Part shown: positions 9,952 to 17,701 of the stretch, piece by piece | How positions within the stretch are numbered: the stretch's first letter is position 1 | How the letters are laid out: every line of letters begins with the position of its first letter | From: Clostridium sp. AM34-11AC | Lineage (GTDB): Bacteria > Bacillota > Clostridia > Lachnospirales > Lachnospiraceae | Direction: 5' to 3' | Assembly (NCBI RefSeq): GCF_003435375.1 | Contig: NZ_QWGL01000011.1 | Location: forward strand, 1-64,000 | DNA: 64,000 nt | The notes under the pieces: model-generated | What the model was told of the DNA's origin: nothing | Databases searched by the model: none | Seen by the model: the letters and a program-made list of their open reading frames with translations, nothing else | Program-made: the position numbers and the translations under genes

Positions 9952-10272
9952 TCACCACCGGATCCAGATCTTCCCGCTGTATTTCCAGTTTCCATACAGC
10001 AGCCGTCCAAACAGAGCCAATGCTGTGAGCTCAAAAAAGCGGATCGTCAGGCGGTCGGAACCTGCAAATGTCGTAAGCAGAGTCAGGAATGCAACCAGTG
10101 CAAGATACAGGAGATTCATTCCTTGGAAACGGACAAACCGTTCTTTTTCCCGGATCCGGTCATCATTCCGGATCCGCTCATAAGAACGTCCTTTTCCTTT
10201 TAAAAGGCGCATTCCGAGTACCGCCCATTCGATCGTTAAAATACAGAATACATATTTCGCCAGCATAGACAT
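9952..10272 (-). CDS. small membrane protein of unknown function
   Basis: About 106 residues with two clear membrane segments (LAKYVFCILTIEWAVLGMRL near the start; MNLLYLALVAFLTLLTTFAG in the middle) joined by a highly basic loop (KGKGRSYERIRNDDRIREKE). A third, weaker hydrophobic stretch (FFELTALALFGRLLYG) follows. I took the ATG at 10272; one two codons later at 10266 gives better spacing from AAGGAAGA. Longer in-frame starts lack a ribosome site. No family recognised. It is separated from nrdG by that gene's terminator. Confidence 0.6.
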   Translation of the reverse strand: MSMLAKYVFCILTIEWAVLGMRLLKGKGRSYERIRNDDRIREKERFVRFQGMNLLYLALVAFLTLLTTFAGSDRLTIRFFELTALALFGRLLYGNWKYSGKIWIRW

Positions 10273-10415
10273 TCTTCCTTTCCATGAAAGTTCTCTGCAA
10301 TTTTCTCTTCTATCCGTCCCATGAGTCTTCATGTTTTCTATGATCTTATTGTATCACATGCCAACGCAGCTGTCACTGTCTCCTTCTGCCTCTCTCCTGC
10401 CGTGTACTGTAACAG

Positions 10416-10455
10416 AAAAAGAGCCGAAGACATGCGCTGGCATTATCTCCGGCTC
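10416..10455 (-). terminator. intrinsic terminator after nrdG
   Basis: GAGCCG (10421-10426) and CGGCTC (10450-10455) form the stem. On the minus strand it is followed by a U-run (complement of 10416-10420). The loop is long (23 nt). Confidence 0.6.
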
Positions 10456-10488
10456 AGTAAAATCAGGTGTTGTCCCTGATCGTTTGTC

Positions 10489-10983
10489 CTATTTCGATTG
10501 ATAGAGCACTACATTTTTATTTTTTAACGTCTGTTTCACATCGATGACTCTCTGGTTCGCGCTGCCTTTCCAGTGCAGGGTCACATCTTTTTCTGCTTCC
10601 ACGAACGGTCCGTCCACCAGGACATCCACGTTTTTCAGAAACGGAAGATCCAGGATGTCTTCCCACAGAAATCCTGTATACAGCCAGATCGTCTTTTCCG
10701 GGAACTTTTCGTGGATTTCTTCGATCAGACTTCCCACTTCTTTCCGGTTCTGCCAGTGAAGCGGATCACCGCCGGAGAATGTCACGCCGGAGATCCAGGA
10801 TGGCGCCAGCGCCTCGAAAAGTTCCTGCTTTGCCTCCTCGTCAAACGGGAGTCCGCCTTTCACATCCCATGTCACCGGGTTCTGGCAGCCCGGACAGGCA
10901 TGGCTGCAGCCAGCAAGCCATAAGACGGTGCGCAGGCCGTCGCCGTTTAACATGTCCTCTTTTGTAATGTTGTGGTAGCGCAT
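10489..10983 (-). CDS. nrdG: anaerobic ribonucleoside-triphosphate reductase activating protein
   Basis: A 164-residue radical-SAM protein. Cys26, Cys30 and Cys33 form the CxxxCxxC 4Fe-4S motif (AGCSHACPGC), followed by FSGGDPL, the SAM-contact glycine motif. It generates the glycyl radical on NrdD using S-adenosylmethionine. It lies 175 bp downstream of nrdD on the same strand; the gap is packed with inverted repeats. Length and motifs are normal for NrdG. Confidence 0.95.
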   Translation of the reverse strand: MRYHNITKEDMLNGDGLRTVLWLAGCSHACPGCQNPVTWDVKGGLPFDEEAKQELFEALAPSWISGVTFSGGDPLHWQNRKEVGSLIEEIHEKFPEKTIWLYTGFLWEDILDLPFLKNVDVLVDGPFVEAEKDVTLHWKGSANQRVIDVKQTLKNKNVVLYQSK

Positions 10984-11011
10984 GAGATCACCTCTTTTTT
11001 TATATTTTCAC

Positions 11012-11145
11012 GCAGTGCACATATTCTTGTTTTTATTTCATAAAAACAAGAATCTCTCGGGCGTCCGCCCTATGTAAATTTTGCCAAACAAACCCTTATG
11101 CAAGCAAGCTTGCAACGCGTTTGTTTGACAAAAATTACGCACTGC
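11012..11145. repeat. nested inverted-repeat block between nrdD and nrdG
   Basis: An outer GCAGTGC (11012-11018) / GCACTGC (11139-11145) pair encloses three hairpins. The first is a perfect 14-bp stem, 11023-11036 against 11040-11053, with a 3-nt loop. The second is small, GGGCG/CGCCC. The third is an irregular three-part hairpin pairing CAAACAAAC with GTTTGTTTG and GCAAG with CTTGC, flanked by GTAAATTTTG/CAAAAATTAC. Neither hairpin is followed by a U-run on the minus strand, so simple termination is not the obvious role; mRNA processing or differential decay of nrdD versus nrdG is possible. Confidence 0.75.
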
Positions 11146-11157
11146 TAACAGTTTCCA

Positions 11158-13290
11158 TCACATCGAACGTCTCTCAGCGATCTCGGCCATCTTTGCGTCG
11201 TTTAATCTTGTATCGCCTTTCACACGGGAATAGCTCAGATATCCATTCATCCGGTCGATCTTCGTGAGATTTTTGCTTCCGCAGACCGGACACACATCCA
11301 TGTTCAGTTCCTCGTGCCCGCAGTCATCGCAGTAGGACAGGGACAGGTTTACGCCCTCGTAGAATCCCATCTTCATGGCACGGCGCACCAAAGAACGGAT
11401 CGCCTCTTTGTTGTAGTCGATCGGGTACTTCACATACTGGATCTTTCCGCCGTTGGAGAGCTCCCAGAACCGGTGTTCCAGGTTCTGCTTCTCGATCGGG
11501 GTAATGTCCTCAGTCACATGGCAGTGGAAGCCGTTGCTGACATACTCGCGGTCGGAGACGTTCTCCACGATCCCGTATTTCTTCCGGAACTGTTTTACCT
11601 GAAGTCCGCAGAGATTCTCCGCCGGTGTTGCGTAAATCGCGTAGAGGTTTCCGTCCTGATGCTTGAACTGTTCCACCTTCTCGTTGATATGTTTTAACAC
11701 CTCGATGGCGAAGGTACCGTCCTCCACCAGGGACTTTCCGTTATAAAGTCTCTGAAGCTCATTGAACGCCGTGATTCCAAAGGACGCCGTCGCCGTCTTT
11801 AACAGCGGCTTGATCTTATCGTGAAGCCCTAAATGACCACCATAGAATCCGCCCTCACAGTAGGCAAGCGGATTCGTGGAGGCACGCATCTCTCCCAGAT
11901 ATGCATAGGTCCGGATATGGATCTTCCGGATCAGCTCCAGGTAGTAGTCAAGGACCTCATAAAAATCCCTGCTCTCCTGTCTCGCCTTCGCGAGGATCAT
12001 CGGAAGATGCAGGCTCACAACGCCCACATTGAAACGTCCCACGAACACCGGAACATCCTTCTCATCCGCCGGTTCCATGCCGCCCCGCTCATACCACGGG
12101 GACAGGAACGCGCGGCATCCCATGGGGCTGATGATCTTTCCGTATTTCTTGTACATGCTGGCAATATAGCCTTCACCGGTCAGGGACAGCCAGTCCGGAT
12201 ACATCGTCTTTGAGGAACACTCGATTCCTGCCTCGAAGACGTCCTCCAGCTCTTTTCCCGGTCCGTGGAGGTTATCATCATATAAAAATACAAGCTTCGG
12301 GAACAGTACCGGCTTCTTGTGGCCTTCTTTTCCCTGACCTTTCTTTCTGACGTTCAGCATCGTGATAGTGGCCATCTTCGCGAAGCGGCTTGTTCCGGTT
12401 CCCGCTGTCATGGTGATAAACGGGTAGTCACCGCGGCTGGAGGAAACAGAGTTAAACTTGTACTCCCATCCCTGGAATCCCTGTTCCATCTCGCGCTGAA
12501 CGTCGTTCCATGCCACTTCTTTTGCCTTCTCCTCATCGAGGCCAAGGTCAATATACTTTGTGATATACTTTCCGTAAGATTTCTCCGCGTAAGGCGCCAG
12601 GATATTCTCCACGTTCGGCACCGTAAAACCGCCATACTGCTGGCTTGCGGCACTCAGGACAATATCGCCGATAACGTCAAAGGCCACATCCAGGGTCTTC
12701 GGCTCGTTGTACCAGATATTTCCCATCTCAAATCCGCCGCTTAAGACCTCATTGACATCAAAAAGACAGCAGTTCATGGTATCACGGCGCGCGGACATGT
12801 CGTGGATATAGAGATAGCCGTCGCGGCATGCCTGAAGTTCTTCAACGGTCATAAAGAACTTCTGGTATAAGGATTTATTTAACTCGTTGAAGATCAGGCT
12901 CCGCTTCGTGGAGACCAGGGCGCTGTCGGTGTTGCTGTTTTCCTTGTCGCCAATATACATGATGGACTGGCTCTTTTTGTAGACCTCGTCCAACATCTGG
13001 ACGAAATCCTGCTTGTAGTTGCGGTAATCGCGGTAACTCTTTGCGACCACCGGATTGACGCGCTCCAGGGCGCCCTCGACGATATTGTGCATCTGGGCGA
13101 TCGGCACCTCTGACTGGTCCAGTTCCTCCGCCTTCTCCTCCACGAACTCACAGATAAATTTGCTCTCAGCCTTTGAGAAGATTATCATCGCACGGTTTGC
13201 GGACTTGTTCACCGCCGCCAGGACTTTCTGGACATTGAATTCTTCTTTTGTCCCGTCTTTCTTGATCACTTTGATCTCACTGCATTTCAT
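11158..13290 (-). CDS. nrdD: anaerobic ribonucleoside-triphosphate reductase (class III)
   Basis: A 710-residue glycyl-radical enzyme that reduces ribonucleoside triphosphates to deoxy forms without oxygen. Residues ~5-95 are an ATP-cone (VIKKDGTKEEFNVQKVLAAV). The core contains NCCLFDVNEVLSGGFEMGN. The C-terminus has a four-Cys zinc site (CDDCGHEELNMDVCPVCG, ~655-675) and the glycyl-radical loop RMNGYLSY near residue 682. Its ATG overlaps the scpB stop as ATGA, so translation is probably coupled to a condensin gene. No NrdR box is evident because the gene has no spacer of its own. Confidence 0.95.
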   Translation of the reverse strand: MKCSEIKVIKKDGTKEEFNVQKVLAAVNKSANRAMIIFSKAESKFICEFVEEKAEELDQSEVPIAQMHNIVEGALERVNPVVAKSYRDYRNYKQDFVQMLDEVYKKSQSIMYIGDKENSNTDSALVSTKRSLIFNELNKSLYQKFFMTVEELQACRDGYLYIHDMSARRDTMNCCLFDVNEVLSGGFEMGNIWYNEPKTLDVAFDVIGDIVLSAASQQYGGFTVPNVENILAPYAEKSYGKYITKYIDLGLDEEKAKEVAWNDVQREMEQGFQGWEYKFNSVSSSRGDYPFITMTAGTGTSRFAKMATITMLNVRKKGQGKEGHKKPVLFPKLVFLYDDNLHGPGKELEDVFEAGIECSSKTMYPDWLSLTGEGYIASMYKKYGKIISPMGCRAFLSPWYERGGMEPADEKDVPVFVGRFNVGVVSLHLPMILAKARQESRDFYEVLDYYLELIRKIHIRTYAYLGEMRASTNPLAYCEGGFYGGHLGLHDKIKPLLKTATASFGITAFNELQRLYNGKSLVEDGTFAIEVLKHINEKVEQFKHQDGNLYAIYATPAENLCGLQVKQFRKKYGIVENVSDREYVSNGFHCHVTEDITPIEKQNLEHRFWELSNGGKIQYVKYPIDYNKEAIRSLVRRAMKMGFYEGVNLSLSYCDDCGHEELNMDVCPVCGSKNLTKIDRMNGYLSYSRVKGDTRLNDAKMAEIAERRSM

Positions 13291-14048
13291 GATATGGAAT
13301 CCTCCTCATCGGTTTCGCTGTTGTCTTCGCTTTCTATTTCTTTCTCTATCTCTGTATTGCTTATGATTGCGCCACTTTCATTCTCTTCTGTTTTTTCCAT
13401 TCCAGTTTCCGAATCTACCGGTTCTTCTGCCGTCCCCGCATCCTTTTCCGGCTCATCGATCAGATGACCTTCCTCGTCGATTTTAAGGTTCAGCTCCTCC
13501 TCGACCTCGCTCCGGATTTCCTCCCGCTGCTCCACATTCATCTCCGGGAGCTGTTCCGTAGATCCGACTCCGAAGCGGCGCAGAAATTCCTCCGTCGTGG
13601 CAAAAAGTGCCGGTCTTCCAGGCGCATCGAGACGGCCCGCCTCATACACCAGGTCATACTCCACAAGGCGGTTCACCGCGTGATCCGACTTTACTCCCCG
13701 GATCTTCTCGATATCTGCCTTCGTCACCGGCTGCTTGTAGGCGATGATCGCCAGCGTCTCCATCACCACGTCCGACAGCACCTGCTTCTTTGGTGTCGCC
13801 GCCACGCGGATCAGATGTTCATAATAGTCGGTGCGGCTGCACATCTGGTAGCTGTCATCGAGACGCACGATCTGCATGCCCGCCTTTCTCTTGTCATATT
13901 TCTCCTTCAGGCGCTCCACGGCCTGGATGGCCGTCTCCTCATCCGATTCCAACGCTGCCGCAAGCTGGCGGATCTCCACAGACTGCCCCATGGTAAACAG
14001 CACGGACTCCACAACGGACTCCTGCTTTTTCAGATTTTCCACTCTCAT
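13287..14048 (-). CDS. scpB: segregation and condensation protein B
   Basis: A 253-residue SMC-complex subunit. The winged-helix core spans roughly residues 10-175 (VESVLFTMGQSVEIRQLAAA, METLAIIAYKQPVTKADIEK, RGVKSDHAVNRLVEYDLVYE, GRPALFATTEEFLRRFG). The last ~80 residues are a strongly acidic, low-complexity tail (EEELNLKIDEEGHLIDEPEK, then Glu/Ser/Asp-rich), longer than in many homologues. It follows scpA by about 90 bp and its stop overlaps the nrdD start. Works with Smc and ScpA in chromosome compaction. Confidence 0.93.
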   Translation of the reverse strand: MRVENLKKQESVVESVLFTMGQSVEIRQLAAALESDEETAIQAVERLKEKYDKRKAGMQIVRLDDSYQMCSRTDYYEHLIRVAATPKKQVLSDVVMETLAIIAYKQPVTKADIEKIRGVKSDHAVNRLVEYDLVYEAGRLDAPGRPALFATTEEFLRRFGVGSTEQLPEMNVEQREEIRSEVEEELNLKIDEEGHLIDEPEKDAGTAEEPVDSETGMEKTEENESGAIISNTEIEKEIESEDNSETDEEDSIS

Positions 14049-14119
14049 TCATTTTCCTCCACAGTGGTATTCTCCTACTCATACTGGTAACGGAACTGTC
14101 CGATTTTTTACAGTCCCGC

Positions 14120-14150
14120 GCAGTAAATGCGCAAACCTACTGAGCAGTTG
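14120..14150 (-). repeat. partial copy of a dispersed repeat at the end of scpA
   Basis: On the minus strand this reads ACTGCTCAGTAGG then TTTGCGCA and TGCGC, closely matching the right end of the repeat in the ldh leader (39523-39561; GCGCAGACCTACTGAACAGTT there). The last codons and stop of scpA lie inside it, so the repeat supplies the gene's 3' end. Confidence 0.6.
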
Positions 14151-14928
14151 TGACATCGATAGCAATATCCTCTTCTTCGCCTTCCGGCTCAAGAGATTCT
14201 ATGCACATGTCGTCAAAGAGATGTTCCTGGGTCAGATGGATCTTCCCCACCTTCATGAGCTCTAAAAGTGCCAGGAACGTCACGACGACCTCTGTCTTGT
14301 CGTTCTGCTTTTCCAGCATCTGCCGGAAGCTGAATTTCCGGTGCTTTCTGGCATATCCCAGAACAGAGGTGATCTTGTCCTCCAGACTCACCGGATCTTT
14401 TTTGATGGTTCCGAAGGTGCTGCGGACCGGGTCGATCTTATCCTGCTGCCGCTTCATCACCGACTCGAAGATCTTCTGAAGCTTCGTGAGCGTCACTCCA
14501 TCCAGGAGCTTGTCGAGATCCACCGGCTCTGCATATTCCTTGACCTCCGGCGGGATCGTCGGATCCTTGTAGAACACCCGGTCCGCCCCGGACTCCATGT
14601 CCTTAAGTTCCTCCGACATCAGCCGGTATTTCTTATATTCCAGGAGACGCATCACAAGTTCCGCTCTCGGATCTTCCTCCTCGCCCTCCTCATTCACTTC
14701 TTTCGGCAGCAGCATCCGCGCCTTGATGTCGAGAAGCGTCGCCGCCATCACAAGGAATTCGCTGACCACATCCAGATTTTCCTCATCCATCTGCCGCACG
14801 TACTCCATATACTGGTCCGTGATCTCGGCGATCGGGATATCATAGATATTCACTTTGTTTTTTTCAATCAGATGGAGAAGAAGATCCAGCGGACCTTCAA
14901 ACTTTTCCAGTTTGTACGATAATTCCAT
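14137..14928 (-). CDS. scpA: segregation and condensation protein A
   Basis: A 263-residue kleisin. The N-terminus YKLEKFEGPLDLLLHLIEKN and the following IYDIPIAEITDQYMEYV and LVMAATLLDIKARMLLP are diagnostic. The C-terminal winged helix (FRQMLEKQNDKTEVVVTFLA, LLELMKVGKIHLTQEHLFDD) contacts Smc. I used the ATG at 14928 because it follows GAGGTGCAT; an in-frame start 11 codons upstream has no ribosome site. The stop falls within a dispersed repeat. Downstream partners are scpB and nrdD. Confidence 0.93.
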   Translation of the reverse strand: MELSYKLEKFEGPLDLLLHLIEKNKVNIYDIPIAEITDQYMEYVRQMDEENLDVVSEFLVMAATLLDIKARMLLPKEVNEEGEEEDPRAELVMRLLEYKKYRLMSEELKDMESGADRVFYKDPTIPPEVKEYAEPVDLDKLLDGVTLTKLQKIFESVMKRQQDKIDPVRSTFGTIKKDPVSLEDKITSVLGYARKHRKFSFRQMLEKQNDKTEVVVTFLALLELMKVGKIHLTQEHLFDDMCIESLEPEGEEEDIAIDVTTAQ

Positions 14929-14999
14929 ATGCACCTCAAGTATGTTTTCACAGTCTTCCATTCAGAAAACCCATGTCCAACAATTCGATATATAACCGC

Positions 15000-15022
15000 A
15001 AAAAAGAATGTGCGTATGCACA
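15000..15022 (-). terminator. short terminator after the phosphoesterase gene
   Basis: TGTGC/GCACA stem with a 4-nt loop, followed on the minus strand by a U-rich run (complement of 15000-15005). The stem is only 5 bp, so it is weak and read-through into scpA is likely. Confidence 0.45.
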
Positions 15023-15051
15023 CTCTTCATCACGCCGTTCACATTTTGTCC

Positions 15052-15939
15052 CTACTGCTGCGTATCAGCCCCGCAGAGCCTCACAACAACCACCTGTGGT
15101 TTATCATTCAGCCTGATATTGATCGAGTGGGTCCCAAGTCCCCGTCCGACGATCATCCGGCTCTTTTCTCTTCCTTTTCCCGGAAGTTCAAAATATCCCG
15201 CGCAGCGCGGATAAAAAAACTGGTACTGGGGTGTCATGACTCCGCCCACAAGCGGAAGCCGGATGGTTCCGCCATGAAAATGTCCGGAAAGTGTGAGATC
15301 CGCTCCCCACGCCGCATACTCCTCAAAAAACAGCGGAGAATGGGCCAGAAGAAGACAGAACTTTTCAGGGTCCGGCTCTCCCATGGTCTCCTTCAAAAGA
15401 CCCTCAGGGATCTCTCCCGACCGCGGCAGATAGGCGATCTTTGGAAGATCGAGGCCATAGACCCTGATATCGCTGTCGAGGTCCGCCGCCTCGTTGGAGA
15501 GATAACGGATCCCTGCATTTTCCAGGGCTGTCCGATAATTCTCATAAGTCTCACCGTAAATCTCAGATTTCCATAGCATCCGGCTCTCATGATTTCCATT
15601 TCCGCAATATACCGGAAACTCCTTCGCAAGCTCTGTCAGAAGCGCCAGCGGGATCCTGACATCAGAATTTCCCCTCTTTGCGACCATTCCGTCCCCGCCA
15701 AAAAGCACGGCATCCGGTTTCACCTTCCGCACGGTCTCAAGCAGACGGCTGTTCTCTTCCCCGAATTCTTTATTGTGGAGATCAGTCAGGAAGACGATGG
15801 TCTTTCCCTGTCCGTGGATCTTCTCCGAGGCGATCCGGTACTCTTCCGTTACAAGGCAGTCCCTCTCATACCGGGAACGTGCCAGGCAGCCGGCCCCAAA
15901 AGCCATGACACCGGCTGCCAGAAACACTGCTGTTCCCAA
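15052..15939 (-). CDS. metallophosphoesterase, YkuE/YaeI-like
   Basis: A 295-residue calcineurin-type phosphoesterase with an N-terminal membrane anchor (VFLAAGVMAFGAGCLARSRY). Metal-binding motifs are in order: FLTDLHNKEFG (DxH), FGGDGM (GD), CGNGNHESR (GNH), LLLAHSP and LSGHFHGG (GHxH). The start is TTG at 15939 (Leu codon read as Met), supported by GAGGAGGAG placed in the last codons of the preceding small gene, so the two are probably coupled. Members of this family have been linked to hydrolysis of phosphorylated lipids or wall precursors; the substrate here is unknown. Confidence 0.88.
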   Translation of the reverse strand: MGTAVFLAAGVMAFGAGCLARSRYERDCLVTEEYRIASEKIHGQGKTIVFLTDLHNKEFGEENSRLLETVRKVKPDAVLFGGDGMVAKRGNSDVRIPLALLTELAKEFPVYCGNGNHESRMLWKSEIYGETYENYRTALENAGIRYLSNEAADLDSDIRVYGLDLPKIAYLPRSGEIPEGLLKETMGEPDPEKFCLLLAHSPLFFEEYAAWGADLTLSGHFHGGTIRLPLVGGVMTPQYQFFYPRCAGYFELPGKGREKSRMIVGRGLGTHSINIRLNDKPQVVVVRLCGADTQQ

Positions 15940-15945
15940 ATCGGA

Positions 15946-16149
15946 TTACTCCTCCTCAAATACGCGGATCCCGCGCTCAACAACGCCTGCGAATGCCTGT
16001 GCATAGCTCTTGTACTCCGGATGCTTTGCGATGATCTTATCCATAACTTCCTTCATCTCTCCGCTGATGATGACGGTGCATCCTGCTGCCTTCTTATTTG
16101 TGGAACGGTTCTCGTACACGTCCTGCATTACTTTTACTCTTTCTTTCAT
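15946..16149 (-). CDS. small conserved hypothetical protein
   Basis: About 67 residues, soluble, with a basic N-terminus (KERVKVMQDVYENRSTNKKA) and an acidic C-terminus (ERGIRVFEEE). GCTVIISGEMKEVMDKIIAK reads as a strand followed by a helix. The ATG at 16149 has AAAAAGGAG nine bases upstream. It sits between the D,D-carboxypeptidase and the phosphoesterase in one direction, and its 3' end carries the ribosome site for the next gene. I do not recognise a characterised family. Confidence 0.65.
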   Translation of the reverse strand: MKERVKVMQDVYENRSTNKKAAGCTVIISGEMKEVMDKIIAKHPEYKSYAQAFAGVVERGIRVFEEE

Positions 16150-16170
16150 GATCAATACTCCTTTTTATTT

Positions 16171-17550
16171 TTACTGTACCCATGCGCCGTCTGCGCCGAC
16201 CACATACTTGTTATCGATCGTGGTATTTTTCGCGATCTTTCCCTCCGCGTCGAGATAGAACCACTTACCGGAATCCTGTCTCCATGCGCTCTTTACCATC
16301 TTTCCGTTTGTCTCAAAATAGTGCCACTCGGTGCCGAACATCTTCCATCCGGTTACCATCTTTCCGTCCGTATCAAAACCGAAATCAGCGGCATCGATCG
16401 TGTAGATCGTTCCGACTGCCTTTGTTCCGTCGGCAAACTCGTATCTCCAGCTGCCGTTATCCTGTACCCAGTGTCCGGCAGTTGTCTGCTTTCCTGCGGA
16501 TGTGCTTCCGGACTTCTCTGTATTGACATACTGATAGCCATAGTCCAGCATCTTCTTTGTATCCTCATAGTGGGTGCTCTTGGATTTTAAGATCACCGCG
16601 ACCATACGGACGCCGTTTTTCTCCACGCAGGTCACAAGAGTATTTCCTGCCTTGGAAGTATATCCCGTCTTTCCGCCGACGATTCCCGCATAATATCTGG
16701 AATCGTTCGGGTAGAGCATCTTGTGGCCCGGAGTGATGGTTCTTGCCGCAGCTGCCTTTGTCGCCGGGAACTTGTAGCTCAGTGTGGAATCGATCTCGCA
16801 GAGCGTCTTATTTGCGAAGTCCGCAGCTGCGATCTTCGCCATATCGCGGCATGTAGTATACTGCTGATCGGAGTTTAAGCCGTTTGGATTCACGAAATGT
16901 GTGTTCGTACAGCCGAGCTCCGCCGCTCTCGCGTTCATGAGCTCCGCGAAGGCGGAAATACTGCCGGAGACATGCTCCGCGAGTCCGTTTGCGACCTCAT
17001 TGGCAGATTTTAAAAGCAGGGCATAGAGGCTGTCCTTCACGGAGACCTGGTCGCCCTCCACGAGTCCGATCTTCACAGCTCCGGACTCCAGGTTTGTGAC
17101 TGCTGTCTTTGAGAATGTCACCTTGTCGTCCAGATTTGCTTTTTCCAGCACGAGAAGCGCTGTCATAAGCTTTGTGGTGCTGGCCGGAGCAAGCTTCTCA
17201 TCGGCATTCTTCTCGAAGAGAACTCTTCCGTTCGTCACATCGTAGAGGATTCCGGCCTCCGCGGAGATCGTCGGCTTTGCGATGGCATCCGCTGCCGCTT
17301 TTGCCTCTGCGCTCACCTGGCTCTGACCGGTTGTGTTTGTTGTATTATTTGATGTATTGGGCTTGCTGTCCTCATATCCCGGACCGCCCTCGTTTCCAGC
17401 CTGGGGATTCTGGGTCGTGTTTGTCGTCTGTTTGTTCTGGCTGGTGGCCTGTTTATCGCTGTCCCGGATGATCGTAGCCGCCTGCACCGGCTGTGCCGCA
17501 AAAATGGCACACGCAAGTGCGACCGGGATAAATCTGTTCATTTTTCTCAT
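16171..17550 (-). CDS. D-alanyl-D-alanine carboxypeptidase with cell-wall-binding repeats
   Basis: A 459-residue secreted penicillin-binding protein (PBP5/DacA type). A signal peptide ends near AQPVQAA. A Gln/Asn/Thr-rich linker runs to ~95. The catalytic domain has PASTTKLMT (SxxK), KSANEVANG (SxN) and GGKTGYTSKAG (KTG). The C-terminus carries glucan/choline-binding-like repeats (WVQDNGSWRYEFADG, MVTGWKMFGTEWHYFETNGK, SAWRQDSGKWFYLDAEGKI). It trims the terminal D-Ala from peptidoglycan stem peptides; the repeats should anchor it to wall polymer rather than membrane, as no C-terminal amphipathic helix is seen. Ribosome site AGGAGGAAAGAAAA. Confidence 0.9.
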   Translation of the reverse strand: MRKMNRFIPVALACAIFAAQPVQAATIIRDSDKQATSQNKQTTNTTQNPQAGNEGGPGYEDSKPNTSNNTTNTTGQSQVSAEAKAAADAIAKPTISAEAGILYDVTNGRVLFEKNADEKLAPASTTKLMTALLVLEKANLDDKVTFSKTAVTNLESGAVKIGLVEGDQVSVKDSLYALLLKSANEVANGLAEHVSGSISAFAELMNARAAELGCTNTHFVNPNGLNSDQQYTTCRDMAKIAAADFANKTLCEIDSTLSYKFPATKAAAARTITPGHKMLYPNDSRYYAGIVGGKTGYTSKAGNTLVTCVEKNGVRMVAVILKSKSTHYEDTKKMLDYGYQYVNTEKSGSTSAGKQTTAGHWVQDNGSWRYEFADGTKAVGTIYTIDAADFGFDTDGKMVTGWKMFGTEWHYFETNGKMVKSAWRQDSGKWFYLDAEGKIAKNTTIDNKYVVGADGAWVQ

Positions 17551-17701
17551 TTTTCTTTCCTCCTTTTCCTTCTCTATGCTACCATAGACCCACCGAAAAA
17601 GCTTTGCAATTTTCTGTCGATTTTCTTATGTCGCTTCAAGCGTTCCCGTCTACGTCTCGCGCTGACAGGAACCGTATGTCCGTCTGATACGGGCATATCG
17701 C

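Noticed and set aside
15589..16590. 333-codon plus-strand open frame
   Set aside because: It lies antisense to the phosphoesterase, the small gene and the carboxypeptidase, has no ribosome site and shows no protein-like motifs.
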